Assembly: GCA_024345305.1 (NCBI GenBank)
Contig: BRON01000006.1
Location: 682,001-746,000 of the forward strand
Direction of reading: 5' to 3'
DNA from: Mrakia gelida
Lineage: Eukaryota > Basidiomycota > Tremellomycetes > Cystofilobasidiales > Mrakiaceae
Length of the DNA stretch: 64,000 bases
Within the stretch, counting starts at the first letter, position 1, and each line of letters begins with the position of its first letter. The position numbers and the translations under genes were made by a program. The notes under the pieces were generated by a model that searched no databases, was not told the DNA's origin, and saw nothing but the letters and a program-made list of their open reading frames with translations. Below are positions 23,736 to 35,946 of this stretch, piece by piece.

Positions 23736-26455
23736 CTACCTGATCTTCAACCCACCCGTCGCACCACTCTTCCCCTGACGGTTCCCTCCAGCCATCTCTC
23801 CCTCGTCGCCCCCTCCACCACCTCCAACTTTGCCCTTCGAGACAGGTCGAGCGTCCCAGATCTTCCAGAACTGGAGAAAGAAGGACGAAGGGAACGACGC
23901 GTCAGTTCTTCGACTTCGTCGCGCCGTCGTTCTCCCTTCCTCCCTCCCTCCGGTTCCTGCTCGTCCAGCTTCGAACCCACGAGCAGGAAAGACAGCAAAT
24001 GCACTAACCTTCAAGTTCTCATCACTAGCCGCCGTCCCGACCGTCCCCCCATCAGGACTCAACGCACTCGCCAACACCCTCGTGTCATGCGCGGCCACCT
24101 CCCACACGTTCTGCAAGCTCGGGTACGACCACAAGCAGATGTTGTTGTCCGGGAATCCATGGGTGGAAAGGATCTCTTTGGAGTGAGGGGAGAAGATGAG
24201 GGAGGTGACTTGGGAAGGGGTTTGAAGGGAGGAGATTCTGGAACCAGTGGTGGAGGACCAGAAATGAATGGATTGATCGCCGGTTCCTCCTCCTGTGGCG
24301 AGGAGGGAGGATTGCCAGGGAGACCAGGCGAGAGCCTGGTGTGGGCAAAGGGAGGATGTAAAAGAGGAGAAGGTTAGGAAAGGAGATGAAGGGATGGAAG
24401 GCGTGAAAGAAAGGAGTGGCAGAAACGAACCTTGACGGCAGCGGTGTGGTTTCGCTTGGTCCATCGAGCGTTGACTCGAGAGGCTTCTCCAGTGGTTGAG
24501 TCGGCGGAGAGGAAGGTTCCCGAGGTTCGGCCGCTGAGATGAAGAGAAGCGAAGGAGGAGGGAAGAAGAGTCAGTCCGCGTTCGTTTGATCGACGCGACG
24601 AGCCCGAGAGAAGAGAAGGCGAACTCACTCCCAGCAGTTGACGACGTTATCGTTACCTCCCGAAGCCAGGGCTTGACCATCGGACCTCCAGGTGAGACCG
24701 CAGACCTGGAAGGGAGCGAAGAGAGCCATGCCGTCAGAGTCAGCAACGGTTCTCGAAGGTCGCGTCGAGTCCACAGAGAAAACGAAATCTAGAGAACGTA
24801 CCTCGGCCGTGTGACCCAGAAGCTCTCCGACCTTGTGCCTCGCCACTCGAACATCATGATGGTGGATTGATCCATCTCTGCATCCCGAACTGAGAAGGTG
24901 ACCGTGCCAGGAAAGGACGGGAACTCGAGACTGAATCGAACGCGAGGAGGGAGGAAAGAAGAACGAGCGTCAGTGTTGAGTTCAGCTTCGGAGGAGCGAG
25001 TCGCCTTCTGGGTGAGGGTGAGCCCGAGCTTCTCGATGTCCGGAGTGCATCCGAGAGACCGAGGAGACGTGATCTCGAAAGAGGAAACCGAGAAGCGAAA
25101 ACTCACAGCATGACCCGCCATCGTCCTCAACTTCGTTCCAGTCTCGATATCCCACACCTCCACCTCTCCACGATCGTTTCCGACCGAAAGATAAGCACCG
25201 TCTCCAGCCCAAGTGAGAGATGTGATCTGAGGCGACTCGTCGGTAGGTCTGTGGGCGACGCAAAAGGAAAACAGCGACGGTCAGCTTCGCCCGTTCGTCG
25301 GTTCGTTCGTTCGTTGATTTTTTGTCCTCCCTTCCCACCTTCCCTTCCCTCCAGACCATCCATTCACCTCCGGCGGTATCCATGACACCCGCTGAACTGC
25401 TCCAAAAAGAACTGAGGGCAAAACTCACTCTCCCAAAGCGCTAACTCCTCCGCTCTCCGCGTTCCAGACATAAACGGCCTCTCCCAACCCAATCGCGACC
25501 ATGTTGTCCGAGCTCCAGGACAGCAGGTTCAAGTAGTAGTCGTCCACCATCCCTGGTGCATCGAGTACTCGATCAGGTCGCGTAGGGATGGCTCTCTTCC
25601 TCGCTTTGGGATCCATCTTGCTCCCTGCTCCTCCAGCTCCTCCCGAGGTCGCATTTGGCGCGGCTTTGGTGTACCTCCTCAGCTGAGCGTGAGCGAGATC
25701 GTGGGAGGCTGAGGCTGCTGGTGGGGCTTGAGCAAAGGCGAGGATTCGGGTTGCTGGGGCGCCTGGGTTTCCTGAGGAGGAGGAGGAAGGGGAGGAGTTG
25801 ACGGAGGAGGCGAGGGAGGTGGTTGAGATGTTGGAGGAGTCGTTGGGGTTGTTGGAGGAGGAGTGAAGAGCTGGGGCTGCGACTGTGGAGGAGGAAGAGG
25901 AGAAGGCTCGTTGGGGGATGAAGCGGTCGGTCTGAGAAAAGCGAGATAGAGAGGAAGGAGAGGTCAGACGAAGAAGGGGAGAGGAGGCGGGTCGAAGGAA
26001 GGAAGGAGAGGAAGAGGGAGCTCACTGAACCAGCGACTGTAGACTTCTTCCTGGCATCCAACCCGTTGTCTCCTATCCAGTCTCTATCAGATACGTTCAT
26101 TCCACCCATGGCTTGACTGATAGCGAGCGTGCTGTCGTTGCAAGGGTTGGGAGGACGAGAAGAAGAGGAGGAAGAGCTCTTTTGAGGAGAGAGCTGGCGA
26201 GGTCGACTCGAGGCGAGAAAGACGTTGGATCTATAGTATCAAAGGGCGAGATGGGGTCAGTAGACGTATCTTCAGGTACAGAAGAGGAGCGTGGGCTCAC
26301 GAATCGCTCCCTCCTCCTCCCATGAAGCCCTTCCCTCCTGCTCCTCCTGAGACGTTTGCGAACTTGTCTGCGAGACCGAAGGGAGAGGTAGGAGAGTGAG
26401 GGCGGGACTTTGATCCTCCTGCGCTGGTAGATCGACTGGGAGTCTTGTGGCTCAT
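23736..26455 (-). CDS. CDC20: Cdc20/Fizzy APC/C activator
   Basis: WD40 co-activator that recruits substrates to the anaphase-promoting complex. The start at 26455 gives MSHKTPSRSTSAGGSKSRPH. A C-box DRFIPQR follows a Ser/Asn-rich linker (about 25925), and RPDRVLDAPGMVDDYYLNLL precedes the propeller. DAPG-x-VDDYY favours Cdc20 over Cdh1. WD40 segments include GLGEAVYVWNAESG, GAYLSVGNDRGEVEVWDIET, a Ser-Gly-Cys-Arg-Asp segment, GGNDNVVNCWE, SPWQSSLLATGGGTGDQSI and STHGFPDNNICLWSYPS. The final exon ends LKIR, matching the Ile-Arg tail that docks on the APC/C. I saw no KEN box. The stop is at 23736. It is divergent from SEN54 across a gap of 279 bases. Confidence 0.95.
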
Positions 26456-26734
26456 AGAGAAAGAAGGAGACGGGGAGAGGGGGGGGTAGGGAAGGGAGTT
26501 GTTGGTGGTTGGGTGAGCTTCGTTGTTTTTCGCCGCGAGGGCGAGAAAGCAATCGCGAAGGCATAAAAAAACCTGGGAAACTCGATTGTTGATGAGACCA
26601 GCCAGAACAAGTAGGATCGACTAGTAGATGAAAGTTAAGATTTTACTAATATCTCTGTGCTATCAAAAGCTGACCAAAAGGAGGCCCAACCTCCGCTTTC
26701 GAGCTCACGACCTCCCTCTCCTCAACCTACGACC
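26456..26734. promoter_or_regulatory. Divergent promoter CDC20 / SEN54
   Basis: Only 279 bases separate the two start codons. An AT-rich stretch lies at 26626-26660 (AAGATTTTACTAATATCT), the most likely core region. Assignment is by position. Confidence 0.5.
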
Positions 26735-29227
26735 ATGTCCTCCTCTCCTTCCCCTTCGAAACCGAAAGCCGCTCCTTCTCCACAGAAGCCTCATCAACAA
26801 CCCACCAAGAAGCCAGCATCGACCCCCACCCCCTCCGCGCCCTCCGCTCTGGAAGACGATGGACCTGCACCCTCGACGACGGAAGGAGGAGCTGAACCCG
26901 AAGGAGACGAGGAGGAAGCAGCAGGAGAGGACAAGGGGGTAGATTATCGTCTACTAGCGAAGATGGCAGGAAAGTGAGTGACTTCATCTATACCGGCCTC
27001 GTGCTCTTGCGGGAAGGGAGGGAAGCAGGGGGAGGGAAGGAAGTTGGGTTGAGCTCGAGCTGAACATTTCTCCTCCTTCCTTCTTCCTCTCACTCGTCGC
27101 CCTCATCTTTTCCAGGAAATCTGCGAGCGGCGGTATCGTCATCCCCAAACGAGGAGAGAAGGATTTCGAACCTCTGGAACTTGGAGTCAACATCCAAGAA
27201 CGAGCTCTGAGGGAAGGAAGGGAAGCCATGTTTGGAGCTTTGACTGGAGTCAGAGGTGGTTCGAGGTCAGTTCCTCTTTCTCGTCGTTCGTCGTCGTTCG
27301 TATTGTTGATTCGAGGTCGAAGAACACAGAGCTGAACTTGAGTTGCTCTGTTTTGGTCTCTGTATCGGAATCTGGCAGCAAATCCATGTCTCACGCTCAC
27401 TTCCCTTACCCTTCGACCTCGACCTCGACCTCGTCCCCTTACCCATCCTCCCTCCCTTACGTCCTGCTCCCTCGAGGAAACCACTTCACGACCATGGGTC
27501 ATACCCTTCGACTTCCTGCTCCATCTTCTTCCACCTCCCTTCCTCAACCATCATCATCCTCAGACCCCTCTTCCTCGACGACTCCCTCCGTCGTCCCAAA
27601 ATCCGACCCCGTCACCGTTCTCCTCCCAGAAGAAGCTCTCTACCTCCTCGAGCGTGGGTCCCTCTACATCTGGCGAGGAGACATGGAGCCCGACGCGGCT
27701 GCTGAGGCGAAGTCGAGGGATATGGGGAAGGCGGCTCCTGGAAGCGACGTGATCGAGGAGGTGTTTTCGAGGAACGCGGTGAGGATGACGGTTCAGGAGG
27801 GGTGGGCTGCTTGGGGTGAGGAGTTGAAGGGTGGAAGGTATACTGTGAGTTTTATGGCCATTTTCCTCGGAGACGGGATTTCGTCCGTGAACGATCAGAC
27901 CCAGTCGGAGGGACGCGAGAGCTCATCTCTTCCCGTCCCGTCGCGTCGCTCTCTCCCCCCTCCCTCTTTGCCCACTTTCAGGTCTACGCTCAACTCAAAC
28001 GCCAAGGCTACATCGTCCACCGAGCTCCAAACCATCTCCCAACCCTCCTCCAACCGACAACCCTGCCTCTCTTCCCGACTTCCTCTTCCCTCGCATCCTC
28101 CTCCTTCCCTCGCACTGTCGCAGCGGTCGGTCTCTCCCTCTCTCGGAACATCGGCGGTCTCTTCGTCGGAACCTGGAAGGCTTTCGCCGCTCTCGGATCA
28201 TGGCTCTGGCGGACAACGTTCGGACGAATCGGTCTCGGTCGAGCACGAGCACGAGCACTCGTCGACGAGGAGAAGGCCAACACCAACGACGTCGTCGATC
28301 CCTGGACGCCTCTGATCCACAGGAGAAAGGAAACGCCTCGGAACTACTGTAAGTCAGCCTTCCTCAACTCTCTTCTCGCTTTCATTTCATCTCGTTCCTT
28401 TCTGTCTACTTCTCGCGCGTCGCTGAACCCCACTTCCTCGTCGTACTTCGTTCGCTTTCAAACAGCTCAAATCTACTCCCACCTTCGAATCGTCTCCTCC
28501 CCTACCTCTCTTCCAACTCCCACACCCGAGGAGCAACAAGCCAACCCGTACGAGATCTACTACCACGTCTGGAGGCCTAACGGATCGTACAAGAAGAGCA
28601 AGCCTTCCGAGCCGGATTTCAAGGTTGGAGTTGTTGAGTGAGTCGCGTCCTTCTGTCTTTAAACCATCTTTTGGCTTCCCTATCCTGTGGCTTTGCTCGT
28701 CGGACGACGTCTCTCGGTCGCGTCAGAGTCGATCGAAGAACGCGTCTCGTCTCGTCGCTTCTTCCTCTCCCTCGCGCTAACCCTTCCCTCCCTCTTTCCG
28801 TTTCTCTTCCCCCTCCTCTCCCACCAACCCCAGCGCCCGACTCAACCCCCTCCCCACCCTCCCCTCCTTCCTCTCCATCTTCTCCTCCCAACCCACCCTC
28901 CCCATCCCAGCTCCTCGCTACCCACCTCGAGCTCCCCCTCCCCACGCTCGCGCCAACCCTCGTCCTCCTCCTCCTCCCCCGCAACAACCCTCAATCCTCT
29001 ACCGCTTCCTCGTCTGGATGCACGTCCTTCCTTCCCCTCCGACAAAGGAAAGCGCGAAGGAAGTGGAGGAAGACGAGCAGGATCAACGAATGCTCGGTTT
29101 GACGGGCAATCCGTTCCCTATGCTCAAGCAAGGAGATAAGGGGTTCTTGCTTGCCGTGGTGGATGGGGGAGGGGTCAGTTGGGTTAGGTTTGGGAGAGGG
29201 GTGTTTGGGAGGTGGGGGATCCAATAG
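26735..29227 (+). CDS. SEN54: tRNA-splicing endonuclease subunit Sen54
   Basis: Non-catalytic subunit of the SEN complex that cuts introns from pre-tRNA. The start at 26735 opens a Pro/Ala-rich leader, then YRLLAKMAGKKSASGGIVIP and a block with KDFEPLELGVNIQERALREG. Next is the Sen54 core: LPEEALYLLERGSLYIWRGD, then a helix with VRMTVQEGWAAWGEELKGG, and the next exon VYAQLKRQGYIVHRAPNHLP, the family signature for the N-terminal domain. The C-terminal part has the YEIYYHVWRPNGSYKKSKPS strand region, FLVWMHVLPSPPTKES, and a final GDKGFLLAVVDGGGVSWVRF before the stop at 29227. Introns carry GTGAGT or GTAAGT donors and CTGA branch sites. Confidence 0.92.
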
Positions 29228-30071
29228 ATTAGCGGACGTGAGGGGAGATGTGATGTTGGATTCGTTCGTTGTACAACTGGACTGATTTGGCGTCGAGTGT
29301 TGTTGGAGGAGGGGAGGGGGGGGGGGGGGGGGGGAAGCTAGACTTGAACTGGGAGTCGATGGTTGGGCGAGAGAGAGGGTCGGGTCGGGTCAATGGTTGA
29401 TGCAAAACAGAAGCAGCAAGGCGAACACGAAACGAGAGAAACGCGACGCGTCTGTCTAGCACTGACTTTCGCGACGACGACGCGTCTTCTTCCGCCCTCG
29501 TCGAGCTTCCCTTCCCTTTCCTTCCCTCCTGACCTTCTCAGCCTTCCCTTCTTCTCTCTCCTAGCTAGCGGTATGAGTCGTTCGTTGACCGAGGTTCCGT
29601 TGTGTCGAGCGAGGCAGGGGGTGGGCGCGACGAGTCGGAGGTGAAGGCGAAGGGTGTGCGAAAGAGAAGGAAGACGGACCGACGATCTCCAGGGGTCAGG
29701 ACGCTTTCTGACGACAAGGAAGGTTTGCGACTTCGTAGATTCTTGTATGCGAGAGAAGATAGAGAAACGAAAGAGACAGGACGAGCGAGGACGCGTCGCG
29801 CTCGACCGTCGGAGTTCCTCCTCTCGCCTAACCTAACTCGATTGATCTCTGAAACCTACTTTCGGATCTGAAACCCTGCGCAATAAAAAGAGCGCCCTCT
29901 CATAATAAGCTCCGATAAGAGTTCCTCTTGGAGAGAGAGAAGGAAAACAAACAAACAGGGCCTGTCGGATGACCTGAGGGAGAAACGAAACAGGTTGGAG
30001 GGACGTCGAATCGCAGCTCTCTCGTTTTTCCCTCCCCCATCCATCATCTAGAGAGCAAAAGAGGCTCGACG
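29228..30071. other. Gap SEN54-EOS1 with long G tract
   Basis: 844 bases between two plus-strand genes, with no protein-like frame. It contains a 19-base G run (29316-29334) and three copies of the palindrome GACGCGTC (about 29446, 29478 and 29789). The last 150 bases are the EOS1 leader. Confidence 0.45.
29316..29334 (+). repeat. 19-base G homopolymer
   Basis: Uninterrupted G run directly after GGAGGAGGGGA. It is potentially G-quadruplex-forming and prone to length errors in assembly. Confidence 0.85.
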
Positions 30072-32680
30072 ATGCAACCTCCTCCTCGCAGGAAGGTCTC
30101 TCCTCCTTCTGGTGGCTCGTACTCTTCTAAATCCCTTCCTTCTACTCGGAACCCATCTCCTTCCTCCTCCCCCGCTTCGCTCTCTCGAACTCCCATCTCC
30201 CCCTCCTCCTCCTTCTCGGTTTACATCCCTCCCCCTTCTCGCCATCCTTCTGGACTCGGCAGCCCTGGTCAACAGCAACAACACCAAGGTGCCAATCCGA
30301 GGATGCATCGACCTGGTTCGTTCGCTTCGTTGACTCCTCTCAACTCGTCCAACTCGGCCTACTCCATCAACAACTCGAACGTCAACGCTCGATCCAGTCC
30401 CTCCCCTCCTTCACCTTCAACCTCGTTCACTTCGCATCCTCACCCTCAAGCTCCCAAGTCTTACCCGCCGCCGGGGAGTTACTTCTTCGGAATAGGAGAC
30501 CAGCAGCAGAACGAGGGGAGACATCGTCTAAGGTGAGTTCAAGTTGTGGTCAAACAAGAGGGGTCCAGGACAAGGGAGCGCAGGAGAAGACCGAGACAGA
30601 GAACGTTTCGTTGTTGTTGTTTTTGATTTTCGCTTTTCTGAATCGGAGATGAGAGGAAGATCGTCGATCAGAGTTTTCATTGTTGTTGTCCGGGTCGGAA
30701 GATGGTAGAAGGGGGAAAGCGAGGAGGAGTCTCCAAGCGTTCGAGCTCGCAGGATCCATCCCCGACGCTTTCATTCGTTCTGCTCCCTCTCGCTAACTCC
30801 CACTCTCCTTCTCTGTTACAGATCCAAATCGATCTCTACGACACCTACGTTATACTCTCCTTTAACTCCCTTCCCTCATCAACCTCTCCCTCCCGCTCGC
30901 CCACCTCCTCCTCGAAGGAACTCGTCCGGCCCTCGAACCTCACTTTCCTCCCTCGCTCTCTCTTCCCTCTCAACGTCAACTTATCAACCTCACCCTTCCC
31001 CTAAACAAACTCCAACCAACATCTACCCCCCACCTCATCGAACTCAATCCTCCCCTTCGATCCACGTCCCTCCCAAAGATCACTACCGATACGACTACCT
31101 CCCTTCCTCTGCATCCCCTTCATCCTCCTCCTCCCACCATCACCTCCCTCCTCCTCCCTCAGCACGCCCATCACCCAAACCCTCCTTCATCACCATGACC
31201 AGGAGGAGATCAGCAGGCGGGGGGACTACGCTAGAGAGCGATGGAGACGACGACGACCGCGAAGGGAGTGAAGAAGACGACGACGGGGAGGAGGAGGAGG
31301 ACGATCGTGGGTCAGGATTCGAACTTCCACGAGGGAGAGGGTCTACTTCTTCAGGAGTGGGAGGGGGTCCAGCGGGTGTGAGAGCTAGATGGGAAGCTGG
31401 AGGGATGGACGGGACTTCAGCTGGATTGGGACTCGTTGGACTGGGAGGAGGAGGAGGAGGGTCGTTTGCGAGGTCGAGGTTTGGCGGAGGAGGAGGAGGG
31501 GGTGTGAGAGAACGAGAGAGAAGTGCAGACGAGAGGGACAATGTGAACGTTTTGAGTACGGATGGGGAAGAACCGGTGAGTCCTGCTCCCAACCCTACGA
31601 ACCCATCTTTCCTTCGCTTCTTTCGAGCGTTGTTGAGCTCGCTCCAAAACCTGACCTTCGACGCTTCCTCTCGCTGCGCCAGCTCCCAACCTCCCTTCTT
31701 CGACCTCCTCCAACCCCTTCCTCCCGTCTGGCAGTTCTAGCTTCGACACCTCTTGTGCTCCTGCTTCTGAGATTGCTGAGTGTCGTGCCGAGTGTGACGG
31801 GGACTTTCTATCTCGTCGGGAGGGTGCTGAGTGGGAACTCGTCGAACGGGAGGGACGGGAGGGAGGAGGGGTCGAGGATGGAGTGTTTTTTGGCTTGTTT
31901 TTGGGTGAGTCCTCGACTTGGGTCTCCTTTTGCGAAAGCTGAGAAGGCACGAAGCTCGTTAGCTAACCTCTTTCTCCCTCCCTCCCTCCCTCCTCCCACC
32001 TCCTCTCACCCTACCTACCCGTCCTCCCGCCCACCCACCCACCTCCGCCCTCCCAGTCCCTCCTAACAGCAACCCAATGCTTCCTCCTCACCTCCGGTCT
32101 AACCCGCCGCTGGCTAGCCTACTACTCCCTCCCTTCCACCCTCCTTCGTCTCCTCTCCCTCCAAACCATCTGCTGGCCAGCAACCTCCATCACCCTTCGT
32201 CTCCTTGGTCCTTCCAGACCGCTCGTCGCGTGGGTCGTGGTAGGGACCACGACGACGGTGAGCAATAGTATTAGGTTGTGGGTGACGAGTAATATACCTG
32301 CGGGGAGTATGGTTAGTGGTGGGACTGGAGTGGTGAGAGGGGAGGGTGGTGGAGGGGTGGTGGGTGGTGGAGGGGTGGGAGGAGTGGTTGGAGTTGGGGG
32401 AGGTGGGGGAGGAGGAGGAGGGAAGGTTGGAGGGAGGAGAGGAAACAAGAGGAGGATGGATTGGGGATTGGTGGTGAGGCAGTGCGTATGGCCTTGTTTG
32501 GTGGGGTATATGTTGACGAGTTGGTGTTTGGTGAGTCGTCGAGTTCCAACTTCTTTCGAAGACGCGTCGAGAGCGAGACCGCTGACCCTTCCCTTCGTTT
32601 TTTCCCCTTTCTTTGCCCAGCTCGTCGAAAGAGACTACTCCCGCCGCGATCTCGGAACGGCTGGAGGGTTCGGAGAGTAG
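30072..32680 (+). CDS. EOS1: Eos1-type N-glycosylation protein (ER membrane)
   Basis: Eos1 is an ER multi-pass protein linked to N-glycosylation and oxidative-stress tolerance in yeast. The start at 30072 (MQPPPRRKVSPPSGGSYSS) opens a long low-complexity cytosolic region of about 410 residues, much longer than in yeast, containing acidic and Gly-rich runs. The membrane part starts at about 31678: LAVLASTPLVLLLLRLLSVV, then the next exon LLTATQCFLLTSGLTRRWLA and LPSTLLRLLSLQTICWPATS, then LVAWVVVGTTTTVSNSIRLW, the Eos1 signature region. A Gly/Val-rich insertion (32340-32450) precedes the last hydrophobic segment, CVWPCLVGYMLTSWC, and a short basic tail ending at 32680. Confidence 0.87.
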
Positions 32681-33322
32681 TAAGAGCGATGCACAGTCGA
32701 TCTTGCTCTCTCTCGTCGTCGTCGTCGCCCTCCCTACCTCGCCTTCAACCTCTCGCGTTCCCTCCGAACCCTCCACACCTCTCTCTTCGCCATGCTCGTC
32801 TCATCAGCATCATCCTCGTCTCCCTTCCCCTTCTTTCGACTTCCTCTGGCCCTCCTTCCAACGAAACGAACGAAACGAACCCCTCACGAACGAAACGAAA
32901 CGCGACTCGTCTTCTCCTCTCCCTCTCTCTCCATCTCCGCTTCGCTTTGACTCTCGGAACGACGGGATTCGAAACGCTTTACATACTTACATAATCGCTT
33001 TGGGGCTGGGGGTGGGCTAGCTGAGGAACTGTACATCTAACTGGAGGGGAGGGAAGGGAGGGCGAGGGAAACGGACGCGCTTGCTTTCGGTTCTCTTTAC
33101 TTTTGTAGATCAGTCTCGCATCTGTTTACTGTCATCCGTCCGACCAGGCTTTTGCGTGTGTGTGTGTGTGTTGCTTTTTCCTTGCTTGCTAGCTCTGTTA
33201 ACGACTGCTTCTTGATCTCTTTTCTCACGAATTCCTTTCTTTTCCCCTTTTCTGGCTGAAAAACGCACGACGTCGATATCCCTCCCAACATCCACCCTCC
33301 CCCCCTCCCTCCCTCACCAAAG
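32681..33322. promoter_or_regulatory. Gap EOS1 to homeodomain-like gene A
   Basis: 642 bases with no supportable gene. A GT dinucleotide run lies at 33156-33171, and a C/T-rich leader (33285-33318) lies immediately before the start at 33323. Confidence 0.4.
33156..33171. repeat. GT dinucleotide microsatellite
   Basis: About eight GT units upstream of homeodomain-like gene A. Confidence 0.85.
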
Positions 33323-35476
33323 ATGCGTCCCCTTCTCCTCCTCACCCCCTCCCTCGAACCTTTCCCTGCCACCTCCCCTCTCCCCTCCCACCCACTCCCA
33401 CTTCCCCCCTCCCCGAATCATTCCCTCCCAACAACCCTCCTCCTCCCCTCCTCCACCGGCGAAAGGCTCATCTCCCTCCTCTCCCCCTCCCCCTTCCCAC
33501 CCCTCAACCCCTCCCAACGATACACTAAAGCTCATCGCGAGGTGCTGGAGGCTGTTGCTTTGAGCGCAGGGCTGAAGGGGAAAGAGAAGGGGGGTGGGAT
33601 GGGGATGGTATCGAAGGAGCATGTCGCGATGGTTGCGGAGTACTTGAACGTTTCGGAGGGGGGCGTGAAGAGTTGGTTTGGTAGGAGGGTGAAGGGGATT
33701 GGGGGGAAAGGAGGGAAGAAGGGGAAGGGGAAGAAGGTGGTGAGCATCGCTGCAGGAGGAGAGAGGGAGGAGGGGGAGGAGGAGGAGAGATCAGCCCACG
33801 TCGAGGAAGGAGAGGTGAAGGTCGAGCCTGAGGACGCCGTCGCCAGGAAGAAGAAGCAGCAGCAGCAGCAGGAGAGGGAGCTTGCGATCCGAACTTGGGA
33901 GGCGAAGGAGAAGGAGAGGAAGGCTAGGGAGGTGAAGGAGGCGAAGGAGAGGAGCTTGAGGACCAGAGAGGAGGAGAAGAAGAGGGAGGGGGAGGTTGAG
34001 CTCAAAGCGTTGAAGAAACGGATCTTCGAGAGGGCTGGGAAGGGATGGGTGATTCCGGAGTTGGAGATCGAGTTGGCTGAGGAGTGGGTCTACCCTGAGG
34101 GGGTGTTCTTGGGAGGGGATGTGAGGAGGTTGGATGGTTTGGTGGTTGGAGAGCGTGGAGGAGGGAGGGTGAGCTCGAGCTCGAAGGCTCTTCGACTGGG
34201 ATCGAAACCACCACCACAACAGCAACAACAGCAGCATCAACCCATCGACTTCGAATCCCTACACCTCCTCGTCGACTATTCTCTCGACCCGTTCTTCTCC
34301 GCCCCCACCTCGAACGACGACAGCGAGGAACAGCTTCGCCACGACGCATGCATCCATCTCTTACTTCCTCCTCACGCACTCGAACCTTCCTCGCCGGACG
34401 AGTCGCTCTTGCCGAGACCTTTCCCTTGCCCTTCCTCGAACGACAACGACAACCACGAAACAAATCTCGATCTCGAACCTTCCTCGAACTCGCTGCTCTT
34501 CTCACCGACGATCCCTCCCTCGCTTCCACCTGCTCTCGTTCCGGACGATTCACCTCGCTCTCAGTTTCCTCGAGAAGAGATGGAAAAGGAGGAGGAGAAC
34601 GACGAGTTGGATTTCTTGACGACGAGCTTTGCTTTCACGGACGTTCCTCCTCCCGTCACGTCGTTGTCGTCGCGTCTCGATCTCATCACCACCGCCGACG
34701 AGGAGGGAGTGGTTGCTGCTGGAGGAGGACGAGTTGTCGAAGGACCCGGGTCGAGCGATCATCGTCGCCAGCAGAAGAATAACCGTGAGTCCTGCTTCTT
34801 CCTGTTTGATCTTCGTCTTCGTCCCTCGCTCGCGAGCTGACATTTCTCGACACGTCGTTTCCTTTTGCCCTCCACCCCACCAGCTCCGTCCCTCCCAACC
34901 CACCCACCCCTCACCCCAGAAGAATCAATGCACATCTTCCTCGCCAAACTCGAATCCCTCCTCGCTCCTCAAACCCAGCCGTTCCTTCACGTTCGAAACC
35001 CAGACGGAGAGTCGCGAGCGAAGCCGGAGAGACTTGGTTCGTTCGCTTTGCTCCTCCTGCCTCTTGTGTTTTTCTATACCTCCTCGATTTTTGCTCAATA
35101 GCTGACTCATCCGTCTCTCCATTTGCCTCTCCTTTCTTCCTACGCTCCTCTTCGCGCTCGTTTGGTCTCGTCGCGTTCACCTCCAGCTTTCCAACCACCC
35201 GCCCTCTCCTCCACCGCCCTCGATCCAGCAGCGACCTGGTCCAAACCCATCTCAGCCGAACGAACTTCTCTTCCTCCGAAACACAAGAAGGACAAGCACA
35301 GGAAGAAGCGAGCGCTGGAGGTCGAGGGTGCGAGTGGGAGCGGGAGCCCGAAGCGAGTGAAGCTCGAGGACGCCGGAGGTGGTGGTGCGGGATTGAAGAG
35401 AGTTTGCTCGTCTTCGGCTGAGAGGGAGAGGAGGTTGGAGGAGGTGGCGGAGGCTGGAGATCTGATGGAGTGGTGA
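33323..35476 (+). CDS. Homeodomain-like putative transcription factor A
   Basis: Probable DNA-binding protein of about 630 residues in three exons (33323-34793, 34884-35032, about 35189-35476). An N-terminal TTLLL block leads to LISLLSPSPFPPL and a three-helix segment (about residues 70-125): RYTKAHREVLEAVALSAGL, VSKEHVAMVAEYLNVSEGGV, then the recognition-helix-like KSWFGRRVKG. Trp48 and Phe49 of a homeodomain are recognisable, but the invariant Asn51 position is Arg. A basic region follows (GGKGGKKGKGKK), then a long charged coiled-coil-like helix with a Gln run, acidic regions typical of activation domains, and a nuclear-localisation-like KHKKDKHRKKR in exon 3. The TTLLL to helix-3 segment is clearly related to the gene at 52386. 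Atypical homeodomain is my best reading; a Myb-like three-helix domain is an alternative. Confidence 0.75.
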
Positions 35477-35946
35477 GGAAGGGAAGGGAGGGGAGACGCG
35501 ACGCGACGGCGGGGTTGAGGCTGGGACGACTGAACGAGGAGAAGCGAAGCGAGTTTCAGTAGCAGCACAGCACATCTGTCAGCGTTCTATCATGTCCCTT
35601 TCGTCGATCTCGTGGTCTCGAGAACTCTCTCTCTTCTCTCTTCTTTTCACGCGTCCTCCTACCTCTCGCGTTTGTTCGCAGTCCGTTTCTCGCCCAAACC
35701 GAAAACCTTCATGAACCAAATGCTTATCCCCTCACTGATATCTACATTCCGCGCTCGCCTAACCCCCACCTCGCTTCCCACCCACCGCGCTCCTCTTGAC
35801 TAACCCTCGACGTGTTCGCCTCCCTTCACTGCGGCTTCCGCGTTTCAGATGCCCTCGCCTCGCCCTCTGCCCTCTCACGTTCACCCTCCAAACCCTCACT
35901 CACCGCCTCCCTCCCTCACCCAATCCTCACAAAAAGTCAACCTACC
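35477..35946 (+). promoter_or_regulatory. Upstream region of the PRA1-family gene
   Basis: 470 bases, C/T-rich toward the start at 35947. No protein-like frame seen. Confidence 0.4.
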
